64,000 nt of DNA. Source: Candidatus Competibacter sp. (GTDB lineage: Bacteria > Pseudomonadota > Gammaproteobacteria > Competibacterales > Competibacteraceae). Location of the stretch: contig JARSSH010000057.1 of NCBI GenBank assembly GCA_029624815.1, positions 142,014 through 206,013 of the forward strand. The letters run 5' to 3'. The translations under genes and the position numbers were made by a program. The notes under the pieces were generated by a model. The model was not told the origin of the DNA, ran no database searches, and was given only the letters and a program-made list of their open reading frames with translations. Below are positions 9,407 to 19,574 of this stretch, piece after piece; position 1 is the first letter of the stretch; every line of letters begins with the position of its first letter.

Positions 9407-10897
9407 GTGTCCACCGACGTCGTCGCCGCCATCGATCTGGGTTCCAACAGCTTTCATCTGATCGTCGCCCGGATCGCCAACGGCCATGTGCAGGTGCTGG
9501 ACCGGTTGCGCGAGATGGTGCAGTTGGCCGCTGGCCTGGACAACCGCAATCGCTTGTCCGAGGAATCGCAGCAGCGTGCTTTGGACTGCCTGGCGCGCTT
9601 CGGCCAGCGCCTGCGTCATCTCGCGCCCGAACAATTGCGCATCGTCGGCACCAACACCTTGCGCCAGGCTCGCAACAGCACCGGGTTTCTAAGCCGCGCC
9701 GAGCAGGTGCTGGGGCACAACATCGAGATCGTCAGCGGTCAGGAAGAGGCGCGGCTGATCTATCTGGGCGTCGCCCACAGCGTCGCCGACGTGGCCGGCC
9801 AACGGCTGGTGGTGGATATCGGCGGCGGCAGCACCGAACTGATCGTCGGCGAGAAGTTCGAAACCCGCTCCCTGACCAGCCTCAAGATGGGCTGCGTCAG
9901 TCTGAGCCGGGCCTGCTTCGACGACGGGCGGATCAGCGAATCCCGCCTGCGCGAGGCGGAATTGCAAGTGCGCTTGAAGCTGGAACCGGTTTGCGAGGAA
10001 TTCCTGGCGCTGGGCTGGCGGGTGGCGACCGGCGCTTCGGGTTCGATCAAGGCCATCCACGAAGTGATCATGAAGGAAGGATGGAGCCGCGACGGGATTA
10101 CGCTGGAGGCATTGCGCCGTCTGCGCGCCGCGCTGCTGGAAAGCGGACAGACGGCGGCCATTGCCGCGCGTTGGCAACTGGAGCCGGCCCGCGCCCGGGT
10201 GTTTACCGGCGGATTCGTAGTGCTGCATGGTTTGTGCGAGGCGCTGGGCGTGACCCGAATGGAGGTGTCCGACGGCGCGTTGCGGGAAGGGGTCATTTAC
10301 GACTTGCTGGGTCGCATCCGCCACGAGGACGTGCGCGATCGCACCATCGCCGCGGTCATCGACCGTTACGGTCTGGATCGAGCACAGGCCGAACGGGTCA
10401 GCGCGACCGCGCGGGCGCTGTTGAGTCGGATAGAGGATCGCTGGGGTCTGGCGGCGGAAGAGTGGGCGCACAATCTGGATTGGGCGGCCCGCCTGCATGA
10501 GATCGGTTTGCTGCTGACGCATGATCGCCACCACAAACACGGTGCCTATATTTTGCAACATGCCGAACTGCCGGGCTTCTCGACCAGCGATCAGACGCTG
10601 CTGGCGGCGCTGGTCCGTCGTCACCGGCGGGGATTTTCGGCAAGCGCGTTCAAACACCTGCCCAAGGAGGTGGCGCCGCTGACCCAGCGCTTGGGCGTGG
10701 TGCTGCGACTGGCGGTGGTGCTGCATCGCAGCCGCAGCCGCCAGCCCTTGCCGCCGCTGGAATTGCGCGCCAACCGGCGCCGCCTGGATTTACGCTTCCC
10801 AGCGGGCTGGTTGGACAATCATCCGCTGACGCGAGCCGACCTGACGGCGGAGGCGCGTTATCTGAAAAAGGCGGGGTTTCGGTTGGAGTTTGGTTGA
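9407..10897 (+). CDS. ppx: Exopolyphosphatase (Ppx/GppA family)
   Basis: Cytoplasmic or membrane-associated enzyme that removes terminal phosphate from polyphosphate; 496 residues against about 513 in E. coli Ppx. It begins at GTG 9407 after GGGAA and opens with AAIDLGSNSFHLIVARI, the phosphate-1 loop of the ASKHA fold. The second loop is VVDIGGGSTELIVG. A C-terminal HD-like helical domain follows, with LHEIGLLLTHDRHHKHGAYI and the late SRQPLPPLELR. GppA activity cannot be excluded, but length and the C-terminal domain favour Ppx. It ends the phoB-phoR-sixA-ppx run; no ppk gene is present nearby. Confidence 0.9.
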   Translation: MSTDVVAAIDLGSNSFHLIVARIANGHVQVLDRLREMVQLAAGLDNRNRLSEESQQRALDCLARFGQRLRHLAPEQLRIVGTNTLRQARNSTGFLSRAEQVLGHNIEIVSGQEEARLIYLGVAHSVADVAGQRLVVDIGGGSTELIVGEKFETRSLTSLKMGCVSLSRACFDDGRISESRLREAELQVRLKLEPVCEEFLALGWRVATGASGSIKAIHEVIMKEGWSRDGITLEALRRLRAALLESGQTAAIAARWQLEPARARVFTGGFVVLHGLCEALGVTRMEVSDGALREGVIYDLLGRIRHEDVRDRTIAAVIDRYGLDRAQAERVSATARALLSRIEDRWGLAAEEWAHNLDWAARLHEIGLLLTHDRHHKHGAYILQHAELPGFSTSDQTLLAALVRRHRRGFSASAFKHLPKEVAPLTQRLGVVLRLAVVLHRSRSRQPLPPLELRANRRRLDLRFPAGWLDNHPLTRADLTAEARYLKKAGFRLEFG

Positions 10898-10947
10898 GGG
10901 GATGGAGGATGCTGTACGAAATTCATTCCGGATGGGGTAAGGTCTTT

Positions 10948-12558
10948 TTAAAGCCCATCCGCGCCGACGAGGAAAGAGTGCTCGAGTAGCCTATCCCGAT
11001 AAGCCGACTGCCCCTCTTCATCCTCGTGGCACGGCCAAGACCGAACATCGAAGCGATTTTGCAGGAAGTCGGTCAATTCGCGGCGGAAGGCGCTGAGGAA
11101 TTCATCGGTTTCCACGACCCCGGCGGTGCGTACCGCATTCTCCCAACGATCGAGAACGGCGACGATGAGCCGACCCTCACCGCAGGCATGGGCAACAATG
11201 CGCGCCTCGGAACCTTCTTCGTCAATGGCGACGCCGATCGGCAGGTCGCCAGTGGCCAAAAACCGCAACCACTCCAGCAATTCAGGAAATGGATCATTGA
11301 TTTCCGAGAAAAGAATCTTGGCGGTTCGTTCGCCAAAGGTCAGTAGTAGTTGATATGGCTCCAAGCGCACCCTCAATCGATCCAACTGGATGTCGCGATT
11401 GGGAGTCGTGGCGCCCGCCCAATACTCCAGGGGACGGAACAATCGCTCGCGCTCCCGTGTATCCGTACACAATTCGGAACGTGTGGAAAGGGCGGAGACC
11501 ATATAAAGTCGAAAGGGAATGATTGACGCATCTTCTCCGCTATCGAGTTGGCACCTGTCGAGCAGGTCGCCGTGTGACGTCCAGCGAAAGGCTTCGTGTT
11601 CGAGGATACGGATGGCTTGACCGGGACCGTCCTCAACCGCCGTGACGTAGTCGAACTCGCACAGGACCGATTGGGTGGCTTCAAGAGTGAAGTGGAAACG
11701 GGTCCAGCGGGTTACCGACTCTTTGTCGACCATTTTCAGACAACCCAGTCCTGCTTCGTCCAACCAGGTTTGTAGAGCGAGGCGACGCCCCCTGGCGCCC
11801 GGTGGCGGTTGGGGCGTGATCTCGTCCCGGACAGGTACTCCGACAGGCCACAGCAGCAGCCTTGCGAAAGTCTCGAGGCTCTTTCTCAAGCGTGCATTGC
11901 GGCATAGCGAGAGGGGGAGGATGAAACCGCTGTAGTCGTGAACATGGCGGCGGTCGGCGCCGAGATCGCCGAAATCGAAGATTCCCTGGGGTATCTTTCC
12001 GGCGGCCCAGTGCCCCTGATAGCGGGTTGTTTTGCCTGATCGGACCAGCAGCAGGCATGGAGTCAGGCCATCAAATCGACCGCGCAGGACGCCGCTTTCG
12101 ATCCGGCACAGGCCAAACTGAGGGGTGGATGTATCGGGTTTGGTGAGTTTACCCACGAATGTCTCGGCATCCGCCAGCCACGCCATTGCCTGTCGGCGCC
12201 AGGTATCCAGAGTTGGATTATCAACGGCTACTTGGTCGAGGCGATCCACGCCGAGGATATCGAGCAGATCGCTTGCAAGCTGCGTCACGTCCCCCGCTAC
12301 CCGCAGATACTCGTCCTGAAGTGCTGGTGGCGCGATGCGCAGGAAACGGGCTTCCTGGTCGTGCCACCCCGAGCGGCATCTTTCCCCTCGCAGGCAGAGC
12401 CAGGCATCGACCGCCCAATGAAGTGCGTTCTGCATGTGGTCGAAAAACGATCCGAGGTACCTACGGCCCCCACCGAGGGCATAACGCACGCCACCGAGAT
12501 CGTTGCTGGCGAATCGCCTTGCCTGCTCAGCCCAGATCTCGTCGCTATCTTCGGTCAT
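10948..12558 (-). CDS. Conserved-looking protein of unknown function, second gene of a two-gene unit
   Basis: I do not recognise this 536-residue protein. The ATG at 12558 (MTEDSDEIWAEQ) overlaps the end of the upstream gene by 14 bp, with an AGAGGAAA about 10 bp ahead. It has no signal peptide or clear membrane segments and is rich in Trp, Arg and acidic residues. Its N-terminal region contains GGGRRYLGSFFDHM followed by AVDAWLCLRGE, which resembles GRKLWYETDRGFW followed by AEAWLWLRGE in the partner gene, so the two may share an N-terminal module. The remainder looks like a large soluble beta/alpha protein with no catalytic motif I can name. It is convergent with ppx. Functional assignment is not possible from sequence alone. 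Confidence 0.75.
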   Translation of the reverse strand: MTEDSDEIWAEQARRFASNDLGGVRYALGGGRRYLGSFFDHMQNALHWAVDAWLCLRGERCRSGWHDQEARFLRIAPPALQDEYLRVAGDVTQLASDLLDILGVDRLDQVAVDNPTLDTWRRQAMAWLADAETFVGKLTKPDTSTPQFGLCRIESGVLRGRFDGLTPCLLLVRSGKTTRYQGHWAAGKIPQGIFDFGDLGADRRHVHDYSGFILPLSLCRNARLRKSLETFARLLLWPVGVPVRDEITPQPPPGARGRRLALQTWLDEAGLGCLKMVDKESVTRWTRFHFTLEATQSVLCEFDYVTAVEDGPGQAIRILEHEAFRWTSHGDLLDRCQLDSGEDASIIPFRLYMVSALSTRSELCTDTRERERLFRPLEYWAGATTPNRDIQLDRLRVRLEPYQLLLTFGERTAKILFSEINDPFPELLEWLRFLATGDLPIGVAIDEEGSEARIVAHACGEGRLIVAVLDRWENAVRTAGVVETDEFLSAFRRELTDFLQNRFDVRSWPCHEDEEGQSAYRDRLLEHSFLVGADGL

Positions 12559-14278
12559 GGTCTGGCATTTCCTCTTCAGAGCGGGGCGCAGAGCCAAGCA
12601 GGGCCTCGTATTCGATCCATAGCGTTTCGATCCGATCCAGTCGCTCCGAGTCTTCCGCCGTATCGTCGTTCACCAGCACGTCGAGCGCCGCGATCAGTCG
12701 CCGCTTGCGAACCAGGGCCAAGGGATCGCGCCAGGCGGGCCAGCCGGCTTCGACATTTGGCAGGGCGGCGTAGCCGAGCGCCTCGAAACGGCGGCGTCCC
12801 AAGGCGAGAGTCAGGTCGTCGTGGATTGCGCTCAGACGTTCCGGGTCGAAATCCCCACCATCATGGCGCCAGCCACAGAGTCGGCAAGGCTCCTCGCGGT
12901 TTTCCCGTATCCCCGGCAACCCGCAGCAGGAACAGATTTGGCGGGTTCCCCTGGCTTCGGGATGGCAGGCGAACCACAGCCAACGTCGATGCCAGGGTTG
13001 AGAGACAGCAATAGCCGCATCGACGGGAGCGGGAATGCGCTGAACGAACGGGTGAAATAGAGTGGCTTCCAGAATGCCCTGTTGGCCCCTATCGATGACC
13101 AGTTTCGCGCCCTGACGCTGGACGATGCGGCCTTGTCCAACATTGGGAGACACGGCAACCCAGTCGCCTTCATAAAGATCGATCTCCGGCGCAACCAACG
13201 CTTCGAGTGCGGCCAGCGCCTGCTCGAATTGGTGAAGAATCGCGGTAATTCCCGGTTCCCATCCCGTCAGTTGCTTCGGCAGCGCCCGAACACAGGCCAT
13301 GCTGAATTCGCTATAAAAATGCAGGCAGTCGTTGAGCGGATCGGCGATGGACGGCGGCGCCCTGCCCTGTAATTTACGGATATGGCGCTCGGAAGGGTCG
13401 CGCCAATACACGCAGTCGTTCACCGGTGCGAAGGTGATCCACCATGCCTTTGCGGCGGCATCCAAGGTCTCGAGCAGCATGTTGCTGACATTCCCCACGC
13501 CGAGCAGACCGGCGTTCTCAATCGAACGCTGGGTCTCGCAAAGGTTGTCATGGGCCTGCACCAGCCAGTAATACCCAGGTGCGGAGATGGGCGGAGTCCG
13601 TGGGCGCTCGATACGTTCGATCCGGGCGATTCGAAGGCTGTACCCCTTTACCAAGTCTTCCAAGGTGGCTGTCGGCACGATGATCCGCGCGATCAGACCT
13701 CTCACGGTGAGAACCCGGCCTATCGATCTATCGTGAAGACGCACCCACTCGCCGGGATGCAGATTCACGTAGCGCTCTGCAACGACATCCTCGACCGCGA
13801 GCTGTAGCTCGTGAAGAGCCTTCTTATAATGGTTCTGCCTGTCGATACCCGCATAGAGCAGCTTTCGGTGCTCGTCGGAGAGCGGTGTAAACAAGTTCGT
13901 CGGAAAAGGTTCCGCGCGAATGGCTTGCTCGGCCGTCGCGAGTTCGGTCAGAGCAGCCGCTATCGATTCGGTTACCTCCGGTCGCGACCAAACCTGCAAA
14001 CGTTGCTGCAAAACGTCCTTTTTCAGGTAACGCTCCAGGGGTAGCGGTTGAACGGGCTCGCCGCGCAACCACAACCATGCTTCGGCCAAGCGCGCCTTGG
14101 CCTGGTCGCCCGACCAGAAACCACGGTCGGTTTCGTACCAAAGTTTTCTTCCGGCGGCATTGATGTGGCCATCGGTTTTCTCCAGGCGAGCCTTCAATTC
14201 CTCCGGCAAGACGCATACCGGTGTTGGCTCCTGGCTCTGGTTTTCCCGGCGATCATCCGGCGGATTGCTCATTTTCAT
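12545..14278 (-). CDS. Protein of unknown function with a C-terminal Cys-rich CPCC-like zinc motif
   Basis: 577-residue protein starting at ATG 14278 or the second ATG at 14272 (MSNPPDDRRENQ); no clear ribosome site precedes it. The frame stays open far upstream into the desaturase gene, but the protein-like composition begins here. Around residues 447-475 it has CSCCGLPG, then CRLCGWRHDGGDFD, a two-knuckle pattern like the Cys-rich CPCC domain (family memory, not searched). The middle part has several short beta segments such as GEWVRLHDRSIGRVLTVRG and DWVAVSPNVGQGRIVQRQGAKLV, which look like two related small beta barrels. The gene overlaps its downstream neighbour by 14 bp, so the two are translated together. 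The role is unknown; CPCC modules occur in toxin/immunity and phage-defence settings, which is only a hint. Confidence 0.75.
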   Translation of the reverse strand: MKMSNPPDDRRENQSQEPTPVCVLPEELKARLEKTDGHINAAGRKLWYETDRGFWSGDQAKARLAEAWLWLRGEPVQPLPLERYLKKDVLQQRLQVWSRPEVTESIAAALTELATAEQAIRAEPFPTNLFTPLSDEHRKLLYAGIDRQNHYKKALHELQLAVEDVVAERYVNLHPGEWVRLHDRSIGRVLTVRGLIARIIVPTATLEDLVKGYSLRIARIERIERPRTPPISAPGYYWLVQAHDNLCETQRSIENAGLLGVGNVSNMLLETLDAAAKAWWITFAPVNDCVYWRDPSERHIRKLQGRAPPSIADPLNDCLHFYSEFSMACVRALPKQLTGWEPGITAILHQFEQALAALEALVAPEIDLYEGDWVAVSPNVGQGRIVQRQGAKLVIDRGQQGILEATLFHPFVQRIPAPVDAAIAVSQPWHRRWLWFACHPEARGTRQICSCCGLPGIRENREEPCRLCGWRHDGGDFDPERLSAIHDDLTLALGRRRFEALGYAALPNVEAGWPAWRDPLALVRKRRLIAALDVLVNDDTAEDSERLDRIETLWIEYEALLGSAPRSEEEMPDHDRR

Positions 14279-14307
14279 AGTGTAAGTAGTATCGTAACCG
14301 TTCACCC

Positions 14308-14335
14308 CCACCCCAGCCTTCCCCCACAGGGGTGG
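14308..14335. repeat. C/G-rich inverted repeat upstream of the two unknown genes
   Basis: Arms CCACCCC (14308-14314) and GGGGTGG (14329-14335) in a polypyrimidine stretch between the desaturase stop and the next gene's start. It looks like a worn copy of the GC-rich palindrome family found elsewhere in the window. Confidence 0.4.
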
Positions 14336-14343
14336 AGGGAGTC

Positions 14344-15159
14344 TCACGAAACAAAGGATGCCGGGTTCAGAAACGGTTGCAGCAACAATCCGTGCAGGCG
14401 GGTGGCTCGCCAGTCCCGGAAGTACTCCAGCCCGACGGTCATGCCGGCATGGCCGTCGCGCGGCTGGTCGCGGTAGGTGCCGAACAGTCGATCCCACCAG
14501 GGCAGGTTGAAGCCGAAATTGCTGTCGGTTTCCTCCGGCCGGATCGAGTGGTGAACCCGATGCATGTCGGGCGTGACCAAGACCCAGCGTAAGGCTCGAT
14601 CCAGCCGTCGCGGCAGACCCACGTTGCCGTGATTGAACATCGCGGTGGCGTTCAGGATCACCTCGAACAGCAGGACGGCTACCGGCGGCGTGCCGAGCAG
14701 CACGACCAGCGCCAGCTTGATCAGCATCGACAGCACGATTTCCAGTGGGTGGAAGCGCAGGGCGGTGGTAACGTCGAAATCCAGGTCGGTGTGATGCATC
14801 CGGTGCAACCGCCAGAGCACCGGTATCTTGTGGAAGACGACGTGCTGGGTGTAGATCGCCAGATCCAGTATCAGCAGGGAGGCGACCAGCGCCAGCCAGA
14901 ACGGCGCATTCAGCCCGTGGAACAAACCCCAGCCTCGCGCCGCCGCCAGTTCGGCCGCCCCGACCGCCAGCACCGGGAACACCAGCCGCAACACGAGACT
15001 GTCCACCACGATGATGCCGAGATTGGCCGGCCAGCGCCGCGCTCGCGGCAGACTCAAGGCGCGGCGCGGTTTCCGCCATTCCCACAGCATCATCGCCAGC
15101 AGGACGGCGAAGAAGCAAGCCAATCGGATGATGGATTCGTTGTGGCGCAGCTCGGTCAT
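14344..15159 (-). CDS. Sterol desaturase / fatty acid hydroxylase superfamily membrane protein
   Basis: Integral membrane di-iron oxygenase of 271 residues. It has hydrophobic helices near residues 12-25, 50-70 and 85-105 and the diagnostic histidine clusters HVVFH, HRMHH, FNHGN and HRVHH, which bind the two irons on the cytoplasmic face. The ATG at 15159 follows GGAG at 9 bp. Members hydroxylate or desaturate fatty acids, sterols or carotenoids; the FNHGNVGLP and THSNFG-like ETDSNFGFN segments place it in the broad ERG3/ERG25-like group, but the substrate cannot be read from sequence. It is divergent from hemB and upstream of the two unknown genes on the same strand. Confidence 0.9.
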   Translation of the reverse strand: MTELRHNESIIRLACFFAVLLAMMLWEWRKPRRALSLPRARRWPANLGIIVVDSLVLRLVFPVLAVGAAELAAARGWGLFHGLNAPFWLALVASLLILDLAIYTQHVVFHKIPVLWRLHRMHHTDLDFDVTTALRFHPLEIVLSMLIKLALVVLLGTPPVAVLLFEVILNATAMFNHGNVGLPRRLDRALRWVLVTPDMHRVHHSIRPEETDSNFGFNLPWWDRLFGTYRDQPRDGHAGMTVGLEYFRDWRATRLHGLLLQPFLNPASFVS

Positions 15160-15192
15160 GGAAACGGCTCCATTGGATACCCATGCTCTTGA

Positions 15193-16981
<1,789 letters not shown>

Positions 16982-16985
<4 letters not shown>

Positions 16986-17806
16986 CTGCGTTACCGGACC
17001 AATACGCCGTGATGGGCAACCCCATCGCCCACAGCAAATCCCCGCGAATTCATGCGCTGTTTGCCGCCCAGACCGGCCAGAATCTGGAATACCGCGCCAT
17101 TCTGGTTGAACCGGACGGCTTCGCGGCGGCGGCGCGGGCGTTTCGGGAAGCTGGCGGCAAGGGGCTGAACGTGACCGTACCGTTCAAACAGAATGCCTGG
17201 GTATTCGCCGACCTGCTTAGCGCGCGCGCCGAGCGGGCCGGGGCGGTGAATACGCTGATTTTCGATCCGGCCGGGGTGCGCGGCGACAACACCGACGGAC
17301 CGGGACTGGTGCGCGATCTGGCCGTCAATCACGGCTGTCCGCTGGCGGATAAAAGGATTTTGCTGTTGGGGGCGGGCGGCGCGGCGCGCGGGGTATTGCA
17401 GCCGTTGCTGGCCGAACGGCCGGCGCTGCTGGCGATCGCCAACCGCACGGTGGATAAGGCGGTGGAACTGATGCTGCGTTTCAGTGACTTGGGACAGGTG
17501 TCCGGCTGCGGCTTCGCCGATCTGGCCGGGCGCCAATTCGACCTGATCGTGAACGCCACGGCGGCGGGTCTGCACGATGCCGCGCCGCCGTTGCCGGAGG
17601 GTGTGCTGGCGGCGGACGGCTGGTGCTACGACCTGATGTACGGTCGGGAACCGACCGCCTTCGTGCGCTGGGGATGGGCGCATGGCGCCGCCCATTCCCT
17701 GGACGGGTTGGGGATGCTGGTGGAGCAGGCGGCGGAGTCGTTCCATCTCTGGCGCGGAATCTGGCCGGAGACGAAACCGGTGATCGAGGCGTTGCGGGCG
17801 GCGTGA
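16982..17806 (+). CDS. aroE: Shikimate dehydrogenase (NADP)
   Basis: Reduces 3-dehydroshikimate to shikimate in aromatic amino acid synthesis; 274 residues, usual length. Substrate-binding N-terminal domain: GNPIAHSKSPRIH and the catalytic Lys in NVTVPFKQNAW, with NTLIF and the Asp of GDNTDGPGL. NADP domain: LLLGAGGAARGV glycine loop and ANRTVDKA, where the Asn-Arg-Thr contacts the NADP phosphate. C-terminal DGLGMLVEQAAESF closes the active site. The start overlaps the previous stop by 4 bp. The gene ends 90 bp before the convergent sheath-protein gene. Confidence 0.96.
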
Positions 17807-17896
17807 GAACGCCGGAGCGGCAAACACGCTTCAAGACAAGCCGTGGCGAGCTTGACGGGGCGTCCGCCCGTCTCCGGTTCCGGTGGAACGCGCGGC

Positions 17897-19420
17897 CTAT
17901 TCCCGCCACCCTCCCGCCAGCGCCGCCGGAGGATCGGCCAGCGACTGGAACCGCGCCAGCCGGACCGCGTTGCGCTGGCGGTGACCCAGCAGCGGCATGA
18001 TGCCCCGCGCCAGCAGCGCCTGCATGGCCCGTTCGCCCAGCAGCACCTCGGCGCCTAGCTGCATCAGCCGTTCCTCGGCTTCTCCGTACACATGCGCCGG
18101 CAGATCGTCCAGTTCCAGCACATCGCCGGGGCTGAAGTCCCAGCCGTTCTCCGCGAACGCCGCCGCGATCAGCCGCGCGCAGGCGAAGGCCGGATTGCCC
18201 CATAGATAGGCATCGGGATCGCGGCCCAGCGGCATTTCCTCGAATTCCAGTTGCTCGACCGGTTCGGTCTTGCGGCCGTAGGGCAGTCGCAGCAGCACCC
18301 GCGGCAGCGTCAGCCCGAGCCAGGGCGCGACCTCGGTTTGGCGCAGCGCCCGCCAGTCTTGTTCGGCGGCGGCGGGCAGTGGCGCCCATTGCGCGGGGTC
18401 GGCCAGATCGGCGGTGGACGCGCAGCCCAGCACGCTCGGGTCGGCCGCCGCCAGGAACGGACCGCCGGCGTGAGCGGCCACCGATCCCAGCGCCGCCAGC
18501 AGGGCGATGTCATCCGGCGTGGCGCCAAACGCGTAGTCTCCCACCAACAGCGACCAGGGTTGGCTGTCGGGCAACTGGACTTCCCGGTCGATCAACAGGG
18601 TGTAGAGGCTGGTGGCGCGTGGTTGGCCAGCGGCGGTGCGCAGGTCGGCGAGCAGTTCCTGCTTGGTGACATCGAGCAGGTCGACGCGCAGCACATCGCT
18701 ATCGAGACTGGCGACCAGCCCCTGCACGCCGCGCCAGGCCGCTTCCAGCGCCTGGAACGCCGGTTGGTGCAGGATCGCCCGCAACTGCTCGCCGATCGCC
18801 GCGTCCACCGCCTCGACCCAGGCCTCCTGCCGAGGGTCGGTCCGCACGATATGCGGTTGGACCACGGCTTGCAGCAGGGTGTTGATGGCCGCCGCTCCGA
18901 CATCGGCCGGCCGCGCCGGCGGTGGCTGATCGGGCGTTTTGCCCAATAGCCGTTCGAGCAGGGCGGAATCGTTTTCCTCGGTGGCCGGTTCCGGCTTGGC
19001 GGATTCCTGGGGCGGCGTGGGGCTCAGTTCGGCGACGGCCTGGGCGAAACTGGCCGGATTGAGCAGGCGGGCGCGGCTGCGGCGCAGGGACTGAAACAAC
19101 TCCAGCCGCTGGTAAAGCGCATCGGGATGAAAGTCGTCGATCTGGGCGAAGCCGATGGTCAGCGCCGCGCCACCGCTTCCCCCATTCATCGCGAGTCGCA
19201 GTTTGGGGGTCAGCCGGGCCATGATGGCGTCAAGGTTGTCGGCGTTGACCGTCAGCAGCGCCCTGCTGGCCAAATCCAGGAGGGCGGCGGGAGTTTCCCG
19301 CTGCGCGCGTCCGCTGAAGTCGGCCATGACCAGCACGCGCAGCGGAGCATCGGAATCGCGGCGGCGGGGTCGCGAAGCGGAGCGGGGTAGTTCGAACTGA
19401 AATTCCATTCGGCCTGGCAT
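17897..19420 (-). CDS. Short fused TssB-TssC type VI secretion sheath protein
   Basis: 507 residues combining both contractile-sheath subunits in one chain. Residues about 20-135 look like TssB (PLRVLVMADFSGRA, then TVNADNLDAIMARL and IGFAQIDDFHPDALYQRL). After an acidic/Pro linker, residues about 175-507 look like TssC: FQALEAAWRGVQGLV, KQELLADLRTA, PWSLLVGDYAFG, GPFLAAADPSVLGC, GLTLPRVLLRLPYG, LWGNPAFACARL and GIMPLLGH. TssB plus TssC would normally need about 650 residues, so the TssC part is shortened. The start could be 19420 (GGAG 11 bp upstream) or ATG 19408. It is divergent from vgrG. No other core tss genes (baseplate, membrane complex, ClpV) are present here. Confidence 0.82.
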   Translation of the reverse strand: MPGRMEFQFELPRSASRPRRRDSDAPLRVLVMADFSGRAQRETPAALLDLASRALLTVNADNLDAIMARLTPKLRLAMNGGSGGAALTIGFAQIDDFHPDALYQRLELFQSLRRSRARLLNPASFAQAVAELSPTPPQESAKPEPATEENDSALLERLLGKTPDQPPPARPADVGAAAINTLLQAVVQPHIVRTDPRQEAWVEAVDAAIGEQLRAILHQPAFQALEAAWRGVQGLVASLDSDVLRVDLLDVTKQELLADLRTAAGQPRATSLYTLLIDREVQLPDSQPWSLLVGDYAFGATPDDIALLAALGSVAAHAGGPFLAAADPSVLGCASTADLADPAQWAPLPAAAEQDWRALRQTEVAPWLGLTLPRVLLRLPYGRKTEPVEQLEFEEMPLGRDPDAYLWGNPAFACARLIAAAFAENGWDFSPGDVLELDDLPAHVYGEAEERLMQLGAEVLLGERAMQALLARGIMPLLGHRQRNAVRLARFQSLADPPAALAGGWRE

Positions 19421-19574
19421 GGCGCGGGCTCTCCAAAGAGGTAGCTGACAAGGTTAAGTTTAATGCGGTTTTAGCAGCTTTGACGATGAGTTGCCCACTG
19501 CTTTTTTGCCCCGGTTTTGCTGCTACACTCAGTAGCAGGGCTGCATCGCGCAGCAGGCTTCTGGAGTTGAGGGT

